Source: Agrobacterium sp. AGB01 (GTDB taxonomy: Bacteria; Pseudomonadota; Alphaproteobacteria; Rhizobiales; Rhizobiaceae). Taken from it: 64,000 bases of DNA. Where the stretch lies: contig NZ_JACVAB010000004.1 of NCBI RefSeq assembly GCF_014851585.1, forward strand, positions 186,001 through 250,000, in the 5' to 3' direction. Both the position numbers and the translations under genes were made by a program. Below the pieces are notes generated by a model. The model saw nothing but the letters and a program-made list of their open reading frames with translations. It was not told the origin of the DNA and searched no databases. Shown one piece after another: positions 26,274 through 36,588 of the stretch (its first letter is position 1; each line of letters opens with the position of its first letter).

Positions 26274-27506
26274 TCAGCCTTCGATCGACTTGATCTTCTC
26301 AGCGGCCTGATCAAGCGCCGCCTTCGGCTCCATTTGCCCGGTCAACGCGGCCTGAATGGCATCCTGAATTGCCTTGGAAATCTTGGGCCATTCAGGTGAA
26401 GGGCCACGCGGCTGGGCATATTTCAGCTGCTCGACGAATGTCGCCAAGGCAGCATCCTTGACCGCATTGCCGGTGGGTGGGACCGGCAGATCAGCACGAG
26501 CGGGCAGCTGGCCAAAATCCTTGTACATGGTGGCATCCTTCGACGCGAAGAACTCCAGGGCTTTGAAAGCCTCTTCCGGATGCTTGCTTTTTGAGAAGAT
26601 CGCCCAGTTATAGTCACCCATAGCCGAAGAGCGTTCAGCGCCTTCCTGCGGAACTGGCAACAAGGCCGTGCCCCATTCAAACTTGGCATCGCTCAGCATG
26701 CGATCGATTTCCCAAGGCCCGGAAATCGCCATGGCGGCATTGCCGGCATTAAATGTTGCGGTGGAATCCCACTGACTTCGGGTCAGTGTATCAGGCGACG
26801 TCAGCTTTTCATCCAGCAACTGTTTCCAGATGGTCAGGGCACGCACGGCACCTTCGCCGTTGATGGCCTTGTAGGATGATCCCCCCATCTGCGCCCATGG
26901 CAAAAACTGGAAGGTTCCTTCTTCGTTAGCCTTTGCAGAAAACGTAATGCCATACACATTCTTCGAAGGATCATTCAGCTTGCGCGCCGTTTCCACCAGT
27001 TCATCCCATGTCTGGGGCGCCTTTTCCGGATCGAGCCCTGCCGCCTTGAAGAGGTCCTTGTTGTAATACAACGCGATCGTATTGGTGGCCTTCGGCACAC
27101 CGTAATATTTGTCATCCCAGGTGACCGATTTCAGAGGTCCGGGGAAATAGTTCTCCGGTTTTATCTCCGATGATCCCTTGATCATGTCTGTCAAATCAAG
27201 AAAGGCACCGCGCGACGCAAACATCGCATGGTTGGGGTTATCGATGGCGATGATGTCAGGTGCCTTTCCTGTCGAGTAGGCGCGCATAGCTTCACTTACG
27301 ACGTCGTCAAACTGGATCTGGCGATATTCGATCTTGATGCCATTATTCTGTGCGTTGAATTCCTTGATCAGATTGGGCGCGGGCTGAATATCGCGGTCCA
27401 GGGACCACAGGGTCAGCGTTACGTCGTCAGCTTTTGCGGCGAAGCCAACAAGCGAAGTACATGTCATGGCCAGTGCAATAGCAATCGAATGCTTTCGGAT
27501 ACCCAT
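26274..27506 (-). CDS. Sugar ABC importer binding protein (CUT1, MalE-type)
   Basis: A 410-residue periplasmic protein. The signal peptide [26 protein letters not shown] is cleaved near KA-DD. The mature chain has the family elements [64 protein letters not shown] and [11 protein letters not shown] 27506 is supported by AAGGAGGAG upstream and discards an unlikely N-terminus from 27566. It follows the isomerase gene and is separated from the permeases by the hairpin at 26197-26224. The sugar is unknown. Confidence 0.92.
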   Translation of the reverse strand: MGIRKHSIAIALAMTCTSLVGFAAKADDVTLTLWSLDRDIQPAPNLIKEFNAQNNGIKIEYRQIQFDDVVSEAMRAYSTGKAPDIIAIDNPNHAMFASRGAFLDLTDMIKGSSEIKPENYFPGPLKSVTWDDKYYGVPKATNTIALYYNKDLFKAAGLDPEKAPQTWDELVETARKLNDPSKNVYGITFSAKANEEGTFQFLPWAQMGGSSYKAINGEGAVRALTIWKQLLDEKLTSPDTLTRSQWDSTATFNAGNAAMAISGPWEIDRMLSDAKFEWGTALLPVPQEGAERSSAMGDYNWAIFSKSKHPEEAFKALEFFASKDATMYKDFGQLPARADLPVPPTGNAVKDAALATFVEQLKYAQPRGPSPEWPKISKAIQDAIQAALTGQMEPKAALDQAAEKIKSIEG

Positions 27507-27579
27507 AGTTCTCCTCCTTCGGGTTATCTTCACGTCACCTTGCCGATTGCCCGCCTCCTCAGACAACCGGCCACTCCTG

Positions 27580-28485
27580 TCAGGTCGGATCGACGACGAA
27601 ATCGCCTCCTCGTGCCTGTTTCAAATGGTTAAGTGCATGGACCTGACCGGTCATCTCAAGTGCATCGCGATAGACAGGGTCATGCCAGCCTTCAATGTCG
27701 ATGGAACCTGACCAGCCGGCGAGACGCAGTTCAGAGATAATATCGGTCCAGTTGCTGTCGCCAAAACCGGGTGTGCGCATGAAAACGAATGGGTGTTTTC
27801 CAAAAATCCCGTGCTCACGAATGACATCCCAGCGAATGGTGGCATCCTTGCCATGAACATGGAAAATCTTGTGCGCCCATTTGCGGATCTGCGGCAATGG
27901 ATCGATCAGATAAACCATCTGGTGGCAGGGCTCCCACTCCAGACCGATATTATCGTCAGGCGTTTCGTTGAAAATCAGCTCCCAGGCGTCGGGATTATGG
28001 GCGATATTCCAGTCACCGGTTGCCCAGTTGCCGTCCATGGCACAATTTTCGAAGGCGATTTTTATGCCCTTGTCGGCGGCACGTTTGGCAAGTTCGCTCC
28101 ACACTTCCCGGTAACGCGGTAGGCTCTCGGGCAATGGCTTGTTTCTGATGCGGCCCGTAAAACCAGCCACGCAGGTCGCACCAAAATGATGGGCGTTGTC
28201 GATGCAGTCTTTCCAGCCTTGCAGGGTCTGCAAATCCAGTTCGGTTTCCTCGAGCGGATTACCGAACATGCCGATCGTTGACATGGTGATATCCCTGTCG
28301 CCGATGGCATCGACGCAACGTTTTCCAAGCTCGGCAATATCCTGACCATTGGTCGTCTGCCAGAAAAACGGCTCAAAACTCTCAAAACCCATATCCGCGA
28401 TCTGCGAAATGCGCTGTGCCGCCTGACCTTTTGTGGCACTGACCATTGTACCAACGCGGATGGAATTCCTGTTCTGCTCGCTCAT
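27580..28485 (-). CDS. Sugar phosphate isomerase/epimerase-like TIM barrel
   Basis: A 301-residue member of the xylose isomerase-like TIM-barrel superfamily (AP endonuclease 2 fold). Metal-site signatures are visible in [22 protein letters not shown] (a barrel glutamate), the GLEWEPCHQ strand (in place of the more usual LD.GH), FHVHGKDA and [11 protein letters not shown]. Such proteins in sugar operons act as isomerases, epimerases or 2-keto-myo-inositol dehydratase-like enzymes. It lies between the dehydrogenase and the binding protein in a LacI-controlled operon, so it should process the product of the adjacent Gfo/Idh/MocA enzyme. Confidence 0.82.
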   Translation of the reverse strand: MSEQNRNSIRVGTMVSATKGQAAQRISQIADMGFESFEPFFWQTTNGQDIAELGKRCVDAIGDRDITMSTIGMFGNPLEETELDLQTLQGWKDCIDNAHHFGATCVAGFTGRIRNKPLPESLPRYREVWSELAKRAADKGIKIAFENCAMDGNWATGDWNIAHNPDAWELIFNETPDDNIGLEWEPCHQMVYLIDPLPQIRKWAHKIFHVHGKDATIRWDVIREHGIFGKHPFVFMRTPGFGDSNWTDIISELRLAGWSGSIDIEGWHDPVYRDALEMTGQVHALNHLKQARGGDFVVDPT

Positions 28486-28497
28486 TGCTGATTCTTC

Positions 28498-29532
28498 CTA
28501 TGCTGCAAGATCGACGGATCGGCCAGACCGGGCGCTTTCGATTGCGCCGAACACCATGGCCAAGCTCTTGATGTTGTCCTGCCCGGCCGTTTCAGGGGTA
28601 CGACCTGTCCGGATTGCCGACAGAAAATCAGCAATGACACTGGCATGCCCATGGGTTTCCTCTTCATTGGCAGGCGGCGGCACCTCAATGGACGTGAAAC
28701 CGCGCAGCAAGCCATCCTGCACGCCCGCAATAGAAGCACTAAAGGCCTCCTCGCCATCCCAGGTCAGCATTCCCTTCGTGCCGACAAGACGCCAAGTGCT
28801 TTCCCAGCTTGTCCGTTCGCCTTCCGCGCACCAAGAGCCGCGATAGGTAAAGACCACATCATCCGACAGCTGGAACACCGCATTGGCGGAAGCACCATGG
28901 GCGTACCACGAGCCCCGGGGGTTTGTTTCAAGGCAATAGACGGAAAGCGGCAGTTTGCCCGAAACATAACGGGCAGCATCGAAGGTATGGATCGCCATGT
29001 CCAAAAGCAGCACATTGTCCATTTTTTCACGGAATCCGCCGAAATGCGGACCAATGAAAAAGTCGCAATGAATGGCGGTGATGTCGCCGATCGCACCACT
29101 CTCAACAAAGCGACGCATACGCCGCACACCCGATATGAAACGGCGGTTCTGCACGACGGAATGGATTTTGCCGGCGGCCTTCGCAGCTTCAATCAGATCA
29201 GCTGCCTCGCTCATCGAGCTCGACATCGGCTTTTCACTCAGCACGTGACAACCATATGCCAGGGCGGTGCGGACGACCGAATGGCGCGCGGCTGGAATGA
29301 CGATATCAAACACGATCTCCGCTCTGGTCTTCTCCAGCACCTCACGCAGGTCTGTTCCTGTAATAACAGGGCCTAAATTGAACTCGTCTGCGAGTGCTCG
29401 AGCGACATTCAGGTCAAGGTCAACAAGACCGACCACCGACAGCGCATCCCGCAAGTCTGGTGTGGATTTCACCGCACGAAGCCAGCCCTTGGCCATAGCC
29501 CCGCAGCCACACAATACGACGTTGTATGTCAA
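28498..29532 (-). CDS. Gfo/Idh/MocA-family NAD(P)-dependent dehydrogenase
   Basis: A 344-residue oxidoreductase. The N-terminal Rossmann domain has LCGCGAMAKGW (7-17) and the family's SEKPMSS motif (E100-K101-P102), whose lysine is catalytic. The start is a TTG at 29532: GGGAGG (29539-29544) lies 6 bases upstream and no in-frame ATG near it has one. These enzymes oxidise sugars, inositols or sugar acids. It heads the operon and its promoter carries the LacI operator at 29577-29594. Confidence 0.88.
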   Translation of the reverse strand: MTYNVVLCGCGAMAKGWLRAVKSTPDLRDALSVVGLVDLDLNVARALADEFNLGPVITGTDLREVLEKTRAEIVFDIVIPAARHSVVRTALAYGCHVLSEKPMSSSMSEAADLIEAAKAAGKIHSVVQNRRFISGVRRMRRFVESGAIGDITAIHCDFFIGPHFGGFREKMDNVLLLDMAIHTFDAARYVSGKLPLSVYCLETNPRGSWYAHGASANAVFQLSDDVVFTYRGSWCAEGERTSWESTWRLVGTKGMLTWDGEEAFSASIAGVQDGLLRGFTSIEVPPPANEEETHGHASVIADFLSAIRTGRTPETAGQDNIKSLAMVFGAIESARSGRSVDLAA

Positions 29533-29576
29533 GATTAACCTCCCTGAGACGTTAGGATTCTTGCCCTCCAGCAAAA

Positions 29577-29594
29577 ACCGTAAACGTTTACGGT
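29577..29594. promoter_or_regulatory. Perfect 18-bp LacI-type operator
   Basis: ACCGTAAACGTTTACGGT is its own reverse complement over all 18 bases and contains the central CG typical of LacI-family operators. It overlaps the expected start of transcription of the minus-strand operon and is 69 bases before the LacI-family gene, so repression of the operon with autoregulation is likely. Confidence 0.85.
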
Positions 29595-29595
29595 A

Positions 29596-29623
29596 ACTAT
29601 GGACATGTCTGATTTTTTGTCAA
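29596..29623 (-). promoter_or_regulatory. Promoter of the sugar operon (minus strand)
   Basis: Reading the minus strand, TTGACA (plus positions 29618-29623) and CATAGT (29596-29601) are 16 bases apart. The operator begins 2 bases downstream, where bound repressor would block initiation. Confidence 0.65.
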
Positions 29624-29662
29624 TACTGTTTGCTGAAACGGTGATGAAAGACGGGTTACAGC

Positions 29663-30676
29663 ATGAAGGGCATTCGCCAACTGGCCGAGCATCTCGACAT
29701 ATCGATCGGCACCGTATCGCGTGCGTTGAACGGCAAGACAGATGTAAATCCTAGGACACGCCAACGTGTTCTCGAGGCCGCAGAAAAGCTGGGTTATGTC
29801 GCCAATCAGTCTGGCCGCTCTCTTCGCAAGGGTTCAACCGGCGTCATCGGTTTCATGATGCAGACGGGGCCGGAAATCACTGGCCAGGGCGACACGTTTT
29901 TCATGAGCGTCTTTGACGGCGTGCAGACGGTGCTGGCTCGCCACAATCTCGATCTTGTCGCCCTGCTCTGCTCCTCATCCGAAGATCCTGACGCCTACCT
30001 ACAACGCACCGTGGCACGCGGTTTTGCCGATGCCATCATTCTTTCGGCAACCCGCCGCAACGACGCCCGTTTCGAACTGCTCGACCGGCAAAACATCCCG
30101 TTCATCTCGCTCGGTCGCAGCCTGACCGACGTTGGTCAACCGTGGATCGATCTGGATTTTGAAGGCATGGCCGAAACCGCCATGGAGCGTCTCATCAATG
30201 CTGGACACACGGATATCGGTGTCGTCTGGCCGCATGGCGATCTCAATCTGGGTTACATTTTCATCGAACGATGCCGGGAAGTTCTGGCGCGGCATAATCT
30301 AACGCTGCGCGATGAATACATCTTTCGCGCCCGCCCCAATGAGGCTGGCGGTTATGCCGTGGCGCAGGAAATAGCTGCCCGGCCGACCCGTCCGACCGCC
30401 ATTACTCTTGTCAACGAAACGCTGGTGACTGGCCTATACAAAGGTCTTGAAGAGGCTGGCATCAAACCGGGAAAAGATATCGCCATCATCGGCCGCCACA
30501 GTCCACACACCCAGTTTCTGTCTCCGGCATTAACGGGCTTTAGCCTTTCGCTACACGACCTCGGCATCTGCCTTGCCGAGGGTCTGCTGTCCGTTATGCC
30601 TGCCTACAAGGATATCTATCCCGCCACCTACCGCCGCGTCTGGCCAATGGCCCTGACTGAGGGGGAAAGCGGCTAG
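29663..30676 (+). CDS. LacI-family transcriptional repressor
   Basis: A 337-residue repressor with the canonical LacI HTH at the N-terminus (IRQLAEHLDISIGTVSRALNGKTDVNPRTRQRVLEAAEKLGY), a hinge helix (NQSGRSLRKG) and a periplasmic-binding-like sensor domain (TGVIGFMMQTGPEITGQGDTFFMSVFDGVQ). It is divergent from the sugar operon and the 18-base operator lies between them. The inducer is probably a sugar transported by that operon. Confidence 0.92.
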   Translation: MKGIRQLAEHLDISIGTVSRALNGKTDVNPRTRQRVLEAAEKLGYVANQSGRSLRKGSTGVIGFMMQTGPEITGQGDTFFMSVFDGVQTVLARHNLDLVALLCSSSEDPDAYLQRTVARGFADAIILSATRRNDARFELLDRQNIPFISLGRSLTDVGQPWIDLDFEGMAETAMERLINAGHTDIGVVWPHGDLNLGYIFIERCREVLARHNLTLRDEYIFRARPNEAGGYAVAQEIAARPTRPTAITLVNETLVTGLYKGLEEAGIKPGKDIAIIGRHSPHTQFLSPALTGFSLSLHDLGICLAEGLLSVMPAYKDIYPATYRRVWPMALTEGESG

Positions 30677-30701
30677 ACTGTTGGTTAAGATATAAATGTA
30701 A

Positions 30702-30727
30702 AAAGCCCGACCTTAGGGCCGGGCTTT
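30702..30727. terminator. Hairpin terminator between convergent genes
   Basis: AAAGCCCG (30702-30709) pairs with CGGGCTTT (30720-30727). The stem itself carries the A and T runs at its ends, giving a bidirectional terminator between the LacI gene and the convergent isomerase gene. Confidence 0.75.
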
Positions 30728-30767
30728 GATATGCAGTAAGCAAAATCGAAACGTCACTGGAACGCCA

Positions 30768-31748
30768 TTACATGGCGCCGAACAGTGCTTTCTGGGCGAT
30801 TTTCAAGGCACCAATCGCGTCATGACGGCTCTGTGCCTCTCTCAATGCATCAACATCAAGCGCGGCAAGCCCCTTGTCGGCAGCCTTAAGGAAATCAATA
30901 GCGTGATTGGCAGTCGCGACACTGTCTTCACGGAACGGGAACTGATCAAGCTGCCAGACGCCTTCCCACTTGTTTTTGCGAAGCACATAGAAAAACTCAA
31001 ACAGTTCAATTGGATGAAGACTGCCCGCCACCAAATCGTCATCCCATGAACGATAGTTGTCGTTGACGTCCATGCCGAACAAACGACCATAATCGATAGC
31101 AAGCTGTGCGCTGTCGGCCGCAGACTCACCACCCATGATGGCGTGGCCAAAATCGAGCAAAATGCCAACATTTGGCAAGCCAATTTTCTCAATACCGAGC
31201 AGTGTACGTGCCACAGAACCAAAGCTCATGCGAACACGCGGTTCACGTGGTTTGTATTCGATCACGAATTTCAGATCGGGGTTTTCGCTGGCAAGTTGGC
31301 CGACCCCATCAAGCGAGTGCTTCCACAATGTGCCGTAATCAACCTGGAACGGATAGTCCCAGCCATCCTGACCCGGCCAAAGCTTGACGTAATCAGCGCC
31401 GAAATAACGAACCTGATCACAGGCTTCTGTCACCAGTTCATGGGCGCGTCTGCGAACGCCAGCGTCCGGGTTAGTGAATGAGCCCTTGACGAATTCGCGG
31501 GTATAGATTTCTGGCGTAATACCGATGACACCCAGCTTGTTACGATCCAGTGCCTCTTTAACCTGCGCATTGGAGAAATCACCGCCGAAGAATGGATAGT
31601 TGATATCGACAACCGAAAGATCCGCAACCTGGCCTGCCAGGTCGATTGCCTCGATAACACTACGCGGTGTGCCATAACCATCCGTGGCATAACGATCGAG
31701 ATAGGTGGCGAAGTGCCAGATACCGGCGCCAAAACGTTGTGTTGTCAT
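30768..31748 (-). CDS. Xylose isomerase-like TIM-barrel sugar isomerase
   Basis: A 326-residue TIM-barrel protein whose metal-ligand set resembles the L-rhamnose isomerase / apiose isomerase branch: VIEYKPREPR (Glu), ILLDFGHAIMG (Asp and His), GMDVNDNY (Asp) and WQLDQFPFRED (Asp). It likely interconverts an aldose and a ketose in the cytoplasm with a divalent metal. It is transcribed away from the ribose-type importer operon starting at 32239 and shares its 490-base upstream region, so the pair probably serve one sugar. The kinase and transketolase needed to finish such a pathway exist at 3.3-6.6 kb. Exact substrate unknown. Confidence 0.82.
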   Translation of the reverse strand: MTTQRFGAGIWHFATYLDRYATDGYGTPRSVIEAIDLAGQVADLSVVDINYPFFGGDFSNAQVKEALDRNKLGVIGITPEIYTREFVKGSFTNPDAGVRRRAHELVTEACDQVRYFGADYVKLWPGQDGWDYPFQVDYGTLWKHSLDGVGQLASENPDLKFVIEYKPREPRVRMSFGSVARTLLGIEKIGLPNVGILLDFGHAIMGGESAADSAQLAIDYGRLFGMDVNDNYRSWDDDLVAGSLHPIELFEFFYVLRKNKWEGVWQLDQFPFREDSVATANHAIDFLKAADKGLAALDVDALREAQSRHDAIGALKIAQKALFGAM

Positions 31749-33180
<1,432 letters not shown>

Positions 33181-33192
33181 AACCTGCCTCGC

Positions 33193-33220
33193 CATCCGGG
33201 GTGCCTGAGCACCCCGGATG
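33193..33220 (+). terminator. 12-bp hairpin after the binding-protein gene
   Basis: CATCCGGGGTGC and GCACCCCGGATG pair perfectly with a CTGA loop and are followed by TTTGCCCGCTTTT. The interrupted T-run suggests partial termination, so that binding protein is made in excess of the downstream membrane proteins. Confidence 0.72.
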
Positions 33221-33249
33221 TTTGCCCGCTTTTAAAAGTTCGGATCGCC

Positions 33250-33873
33250 ATGAAAATCACAACCCTTGTTGCGGTGAGCCTGCTTGCCGTGTCCGTTTCA
33301 GGCTGCAAACTGGTCAAGACCAACAAAGACGACGCGACCGGCGCCGCGGCAGACCCGATTGCAGAACTGGTCGAAACGACATTTGATGCCAAGCTGGTAC
33401 CAGCGTTGTCACAGAAGGCCGTGGATCTCACGCAACTTCGCGACGCCATCAAGTCTGGTCTCGACAAGGCTGGCGAGAGCCATGGCGTAAGAGTTGGCGG
33501 CGCTGGCGGCGGGTGGAACTTCGCGGTCAAGGGAACAGCAAACGTTATCAACGAAAACCGCGCATCCAAAGCAGCCGTCGCAGATATCGACATTGATGGT
33601 GATGGAAAGGCCGACGCGACCCTGCAACTGGGACCGGTCGTCAAGGGGTCGGCCTTGCGCGACACGACTGCACTTTATGATTTCTCCACATTCCGTGACC
33701 AGATCGAATATGCCCGACTTGGCCGCGCCCTGAACGACAAGGCCGTTTCCAAACTGCCCACAGTCGACACGCCGCTGAAGGGTAAAAAGATCAATTTCCT
33801 CGGCGCTGTGGTCATTCGCTCGGCAACGGAACAGCCACTGATCATGCCAGTCTCCATCGAGGTGGCACAATGA
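33250..33873 (+). CDS. DUF2291 periplasmic lipoprotein
   Basis: A 207-residue lipoprotein: the signal peptide ends in the lipobox VSGC with the lipidated cysteine at residue 19. The mature part contains GWNFAVKGTANVINENRAS and ALRDTTALYDFSTFRDQIEYARLGRALND, features of DUF2291. Members are repeatedly found beside ribose-type sugar or polyol importer genes but have no established function. The stop overlaps the ATPase start by 4 bases, so it is co-expressed with the transporter and may act as an accessory at the periplasmic face. Confidence 0.85.
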   Translation: MKITTLVAVSLLAVSVSGCKLVKTNKDDATGAAADPIAELVETTFDAKLVPALSQKAVDLTQLRDAIKSGLDKAGESHGVRVGGAGGGWNFAVKGTANVINENRASKAAVADIDIDGDGKADATLQLGPVVKGSALRDTTALYDFSTFRDQIEYARLGRALNDKAVSKLPTVDTPLKGKKINFLGAVVIRSATEQPLIMPVSIEVAQ

Positions 33874-35414
33874 GTGCGGTTGCAACAGTCGAACCGCATC
33901 CTATCGGCCTGTCCATCCGCAATGGATCAAAAATCTATCCTGGCACACAGGCACTCAAGAATGTCGATTTTGACCTGCGCATGGGCGCGGTCAACGTTCT
34001 CGTCGGCGAAAACGGTGCTGGAAAATCAACGCTTATGAAAATCATAGCAGGCGTTGAACAGTTAAATGGCGGCTCCATCGAACTGGATGGCAAGTCAGTT
34101 GTTTTTACCGACAAGACGGATGCAGCCAAACATGGTGTCGGCATTGTTTTTCAAGAACTCAACCTGTTCCCCAACCTGACGGTCGCGGAAAACATCTTTG
34201 TCGGTCACGAAAAGACCAAGGCTGGCATTCACATCGACAGGGCTGCACAGACCAGCGCCGCCAGAACGCTGATGAAGCGACTTGAGCAGAATATCGATCC
34301 CGACACGCCGCTCGGTAACCTGCGGATCGGTCAGCAGCAGATCGTTGAAATTGCCAAGGCACTGGCGGAGAACGCCCGCATTCTTATTCTCGATGAGCCA
34401 ACATCAGCCCTTTCTGCGGCCGAAGTCGAGGTGCTGTTCAGAGTCATCAACGACCTGAAAAAACAGGGCGTCGGCATTGTTTACATCTCCCACCGGTTGG
34501 AAGAGCTTATTCGCATAGGCGACTATATAACCGTTCTGCGTGATGGCGTTATCACCGGATCGCGCTCGATGAAGGGCGTGGACATCCCCTGGATCGTTGC
34601 CAACATGATCGGCAGCGCATCGAAAGAGTTTCCCAAAACCGTTGAGCACGAGTTGGGCGACGAAGTGTTTCGTGTTGAAAACATCTGCCTGCCGAGCCCG
34701 GCTGGCGGTTACGCCGTTGATCACATGTCGCTGACGGTCAGAGAAGGTGAAATCGTCGGGCTTTACGGCCTGATGGGCGCCGGCCGTTCGGAACTGCTTG
34801 AGTGCATCATGGCACAACATCCGAATTCGTCCGGCCAGATGTTCATTTCGGGCAAACCACTCAAGGAACAAAGTGTCTCCGGTCGCATCCGCCGCGGTCT
34901 TGCTCTGATACCTGAGGATCGCAAACGCGACGGCCTCGTGCAGATCATGACAATCCGGGAAAATCTGACGATGTCGTCTCTTTACGACTTCACGCGCGGG
35001 TTTCACCTGAGCCTCAAGGCAGAGGCCGCCAAGGCTGCCGAATTTGTCAAACGCATGGCGATCAAGATCGCCAGCATGGAACACCCGGTTTCCAGCCTGT
35101 CCGGCGGCAACCAGCAAAAGGTCGTCATCGGCAAGGCACTGATGACGAAACCGAAAATCCTTCTGATGGATGAGCCTTCTCGCGGCATCGACATCGGCGC
35201 CAAGGCGGAAATTTTCCGCACCATGCGGCGCCTGGCCGGTGATGGCTTGGGCATTCTTTTTGTCACATCCGATCTGGAAGAGGTTCTGGCCCTTTCCGAT
35301 CGCATTCTCGTCATGGCGAATGGTCGGCTGACTGGACAATTTCCGGCTGGCGCCAACGCAGCGGATGTCGTTTCGGCGGCAACTCCCAATCTTAAAAAGG
35401 TTGAAACACTATGA
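33870..35414 (+). CDS. Ribose-type importer ATPase with two ATPase domains (RbsA-like)
   Basis: A 514-residue double ATPase. The N-terminal domain has Walker A GENGAGKST (46-54), LRIGQQQIVEIAKAL and LILDEPTSAL; the C-terminal domain has a degenerate P-loop GLMGAGRSE and the signature LSGGNQQKVVIGKAL with LLMDEPSRGIDIGAKAE, the usual asymmetry in RbsA/AraG. It drives the RbsC-like permease downstream, with which it overlaps by 4 bases. Confidence 0.93.
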   Translation: MSAVATVEPHPIGLSIRNGSKIYPGTQALKNVDFDLRMGAVNVLVGENGAGKSTLMKIIAGVEQLNGGSIELDGKSVVFTDKTDAAKHGVGIVFQELNLFPNLTVAENIFVGHEKTKAGIHIDRAAQTSAARTLMKRLEQNIDPDTPLGNLRIGQQQIVEIAKALAENARILILDEPTSALSAAEVEVLFRVINDLKKQGVGIVYISHRLEELIRIGDYITVLRDGVITGSRSMKGVDIPWIVANMIGSASKEFPKTVEHELGDEVFRVENICLPSPAGGYAVDHMSLTVREGEIVGLYGLMGAGRSELLECIMAQHPNSSGQMFISGKPLKEQSVSGRIRRGLALIPEDRKRDGLVQIMTIRENLTMSSLYDFTRGFHLSLKAEAAKAAEFVKRMAIKIASMEHPVSSLSGGNQQKVVIGKALMTKPKILLMDEPSRGIDIGAKAEIFRTMRRLAGDGLGILFVTSDLEEVLALSDRILVMANGRLTGQFPAGANAADVVSAATPNLKKVETL

Positions 35415-36493
35415 GCAGCATCGACACCTCGGGCAACGTCAAAACCGTCACTGGAGTGTCAACGTCCAGAACCTCTGCATTGCTGCTACTTTTGCACATG
35501 CGGACATTCGTGGCTCTCATTCTGGTGTTCACCTTCTTTGCCATCGCCGCTCCCAACTTCCTGAGCATGGGCAATATGGTGATCATTTCCAAGCACGTTG
35601 CGCTGAATGCATTGCTTGCTATCGGAATGACCTTTGTCATCATCGCTGGTGGCATTGACCTGTCAGTCGGCTCAATTGTCGGCCTCTGCGCCATGGTCGC
35701 CGGATATCTGGTGCTTTACGGCATTGATCTCGGCTTCCTCGGCATTGGGTACAGCCTGCAGTTTAATACGATCGAAATCTGCCTTATCGTGCTAGTCGTG
35801 GGTGTCTTTATCGGCTCAATAAACGGGTTCCTGATAACCAAATTGAATGTGGCGCCGTTCATCGCCACGCTCGGCACGCTTTATGTCGCGCGTGGTGCAG
35901 CCCTTCTGTTCTCCGAGGGCCGGACATTCCCAAACCTTTCCGGCAACCCGGAATATGGGTCTGATACCTTCCGTATCATTGGCTCCGGCACGTTTCTCAG
36001 CTTTCCTGTCTCGGTGTGGATCATGGTCGTTGTGGCACTGGGCGCGGCCTATCTGGCCAGCCGGACCCCGCTTGGCAGGCATATCTATGCCGTTGGCGGC
36101 AATGAGCGCGGCGCGGCCCTGTCTGGCGTGAACGTCGATCGTATCAAGCTGTTCGTGTACATGTTCTCCGGCCTGTGTGCGGCATTTGTTGGCCTCATCA
36201 TTTCCTCGCAACTGCAGGCAAGCCACCCGGCAACCGGTGAGACATTCGAACTCAATGCCATCGCGGCAGCTGTTCTTGGCGGCACATCCATGTCGGGCGG
36301 TCGCGGTCGTATCGCAGGCACCATCGTTGGCGCATTCGTCATCGGCATCCTCGCAGACGGGCTTATCATGATGGGCGTTTCGTCCTTCTGGCAAACCGTC
36401 ATCAAGGGTCTGGTCATCATTGCGGCCGTGGTCGTTGATCAGGTTCAGCAAAAACTGCAGGCCCGCGTGGTGTTGCAGCAGAACGCCAATTGA
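35411..36493 (+). CDS. Ribose-type ABC permease (RbsC-like)
   Basis: A 360-residue polytopic permease. After a hydrophilic N-terminus of about 35 residues it shows the family motifs NALLAIGMTFVIIAGGIDLSVGS and AVLGGTSMSGGRGRIAGTIVGA, with about eight to ten membrane helices. Forms the homodimeric channel with the RbsA-like ATPase. It is the last transport gene before the DeoR-family regulator. Confidence 0.92.
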   Translation: MSSIDTSGNVKTVTGVSTSRTSALLLLLHMRTFVALILVFTFFAIAAPNFLSMGNMVIISKHVALNALLAIGMTFVIIAGGIDLSVGSIVGLCAMVAGYLVLYGIDLGFLGIGYSLQFNTIEICLIVLVVGVFIGSINGFLITKLNVAPFIATLGTLYVARGAALLFSEGRTFPNLSGNPEYGSDTFRIIGSGTFLSFPVSVWIMVVVALGAAYLASRTPLGRHIYAVGGNERGAALSGVNVDRIKLFVYMFSGLCAAFVGLIISSQLQASHPATGETFELNAIAAAVLGGTSMSGGRGRIAGTIVGAFVIGILADGLIMMGVSSFWQTVIKGLVIIAAVVVDQVQQKLQARVVLQQNAN

Positions 36494-36539
36494 GGATTTG
36501 ATGCTGCCAGATCGATACTGTAAGTATCCGATAAAAAGG

Positions 36540-36557
36540 AATCGAATAATTTCGATT
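36540..36557. promoter_or_regulatory. Perfect inverted repeat, candidate DeoR operator
   Basis: AATCGAA-TAAT-TTCGATT has perfect 7-base arms and ends 31 bases before the regulator start. GATACT/AGTATC (36514-36519/36523-36528) is a second inverted repeat just upstream. The CGAA half-site recurs before the importer operon, so autoregulation plus control of the operon is plausible. Confidence 0.6.
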
Positions 36558-36588
36558 GGTTGCGATTCAGGAGCTTAGGTAAGTCCAA

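Noticed and set aside
34404..35339. 311-codon minus-strand open frame inside the RbsA-like gene
   Set aside because: Antisense shadow of an intact double ATPase; no recognisable domain.
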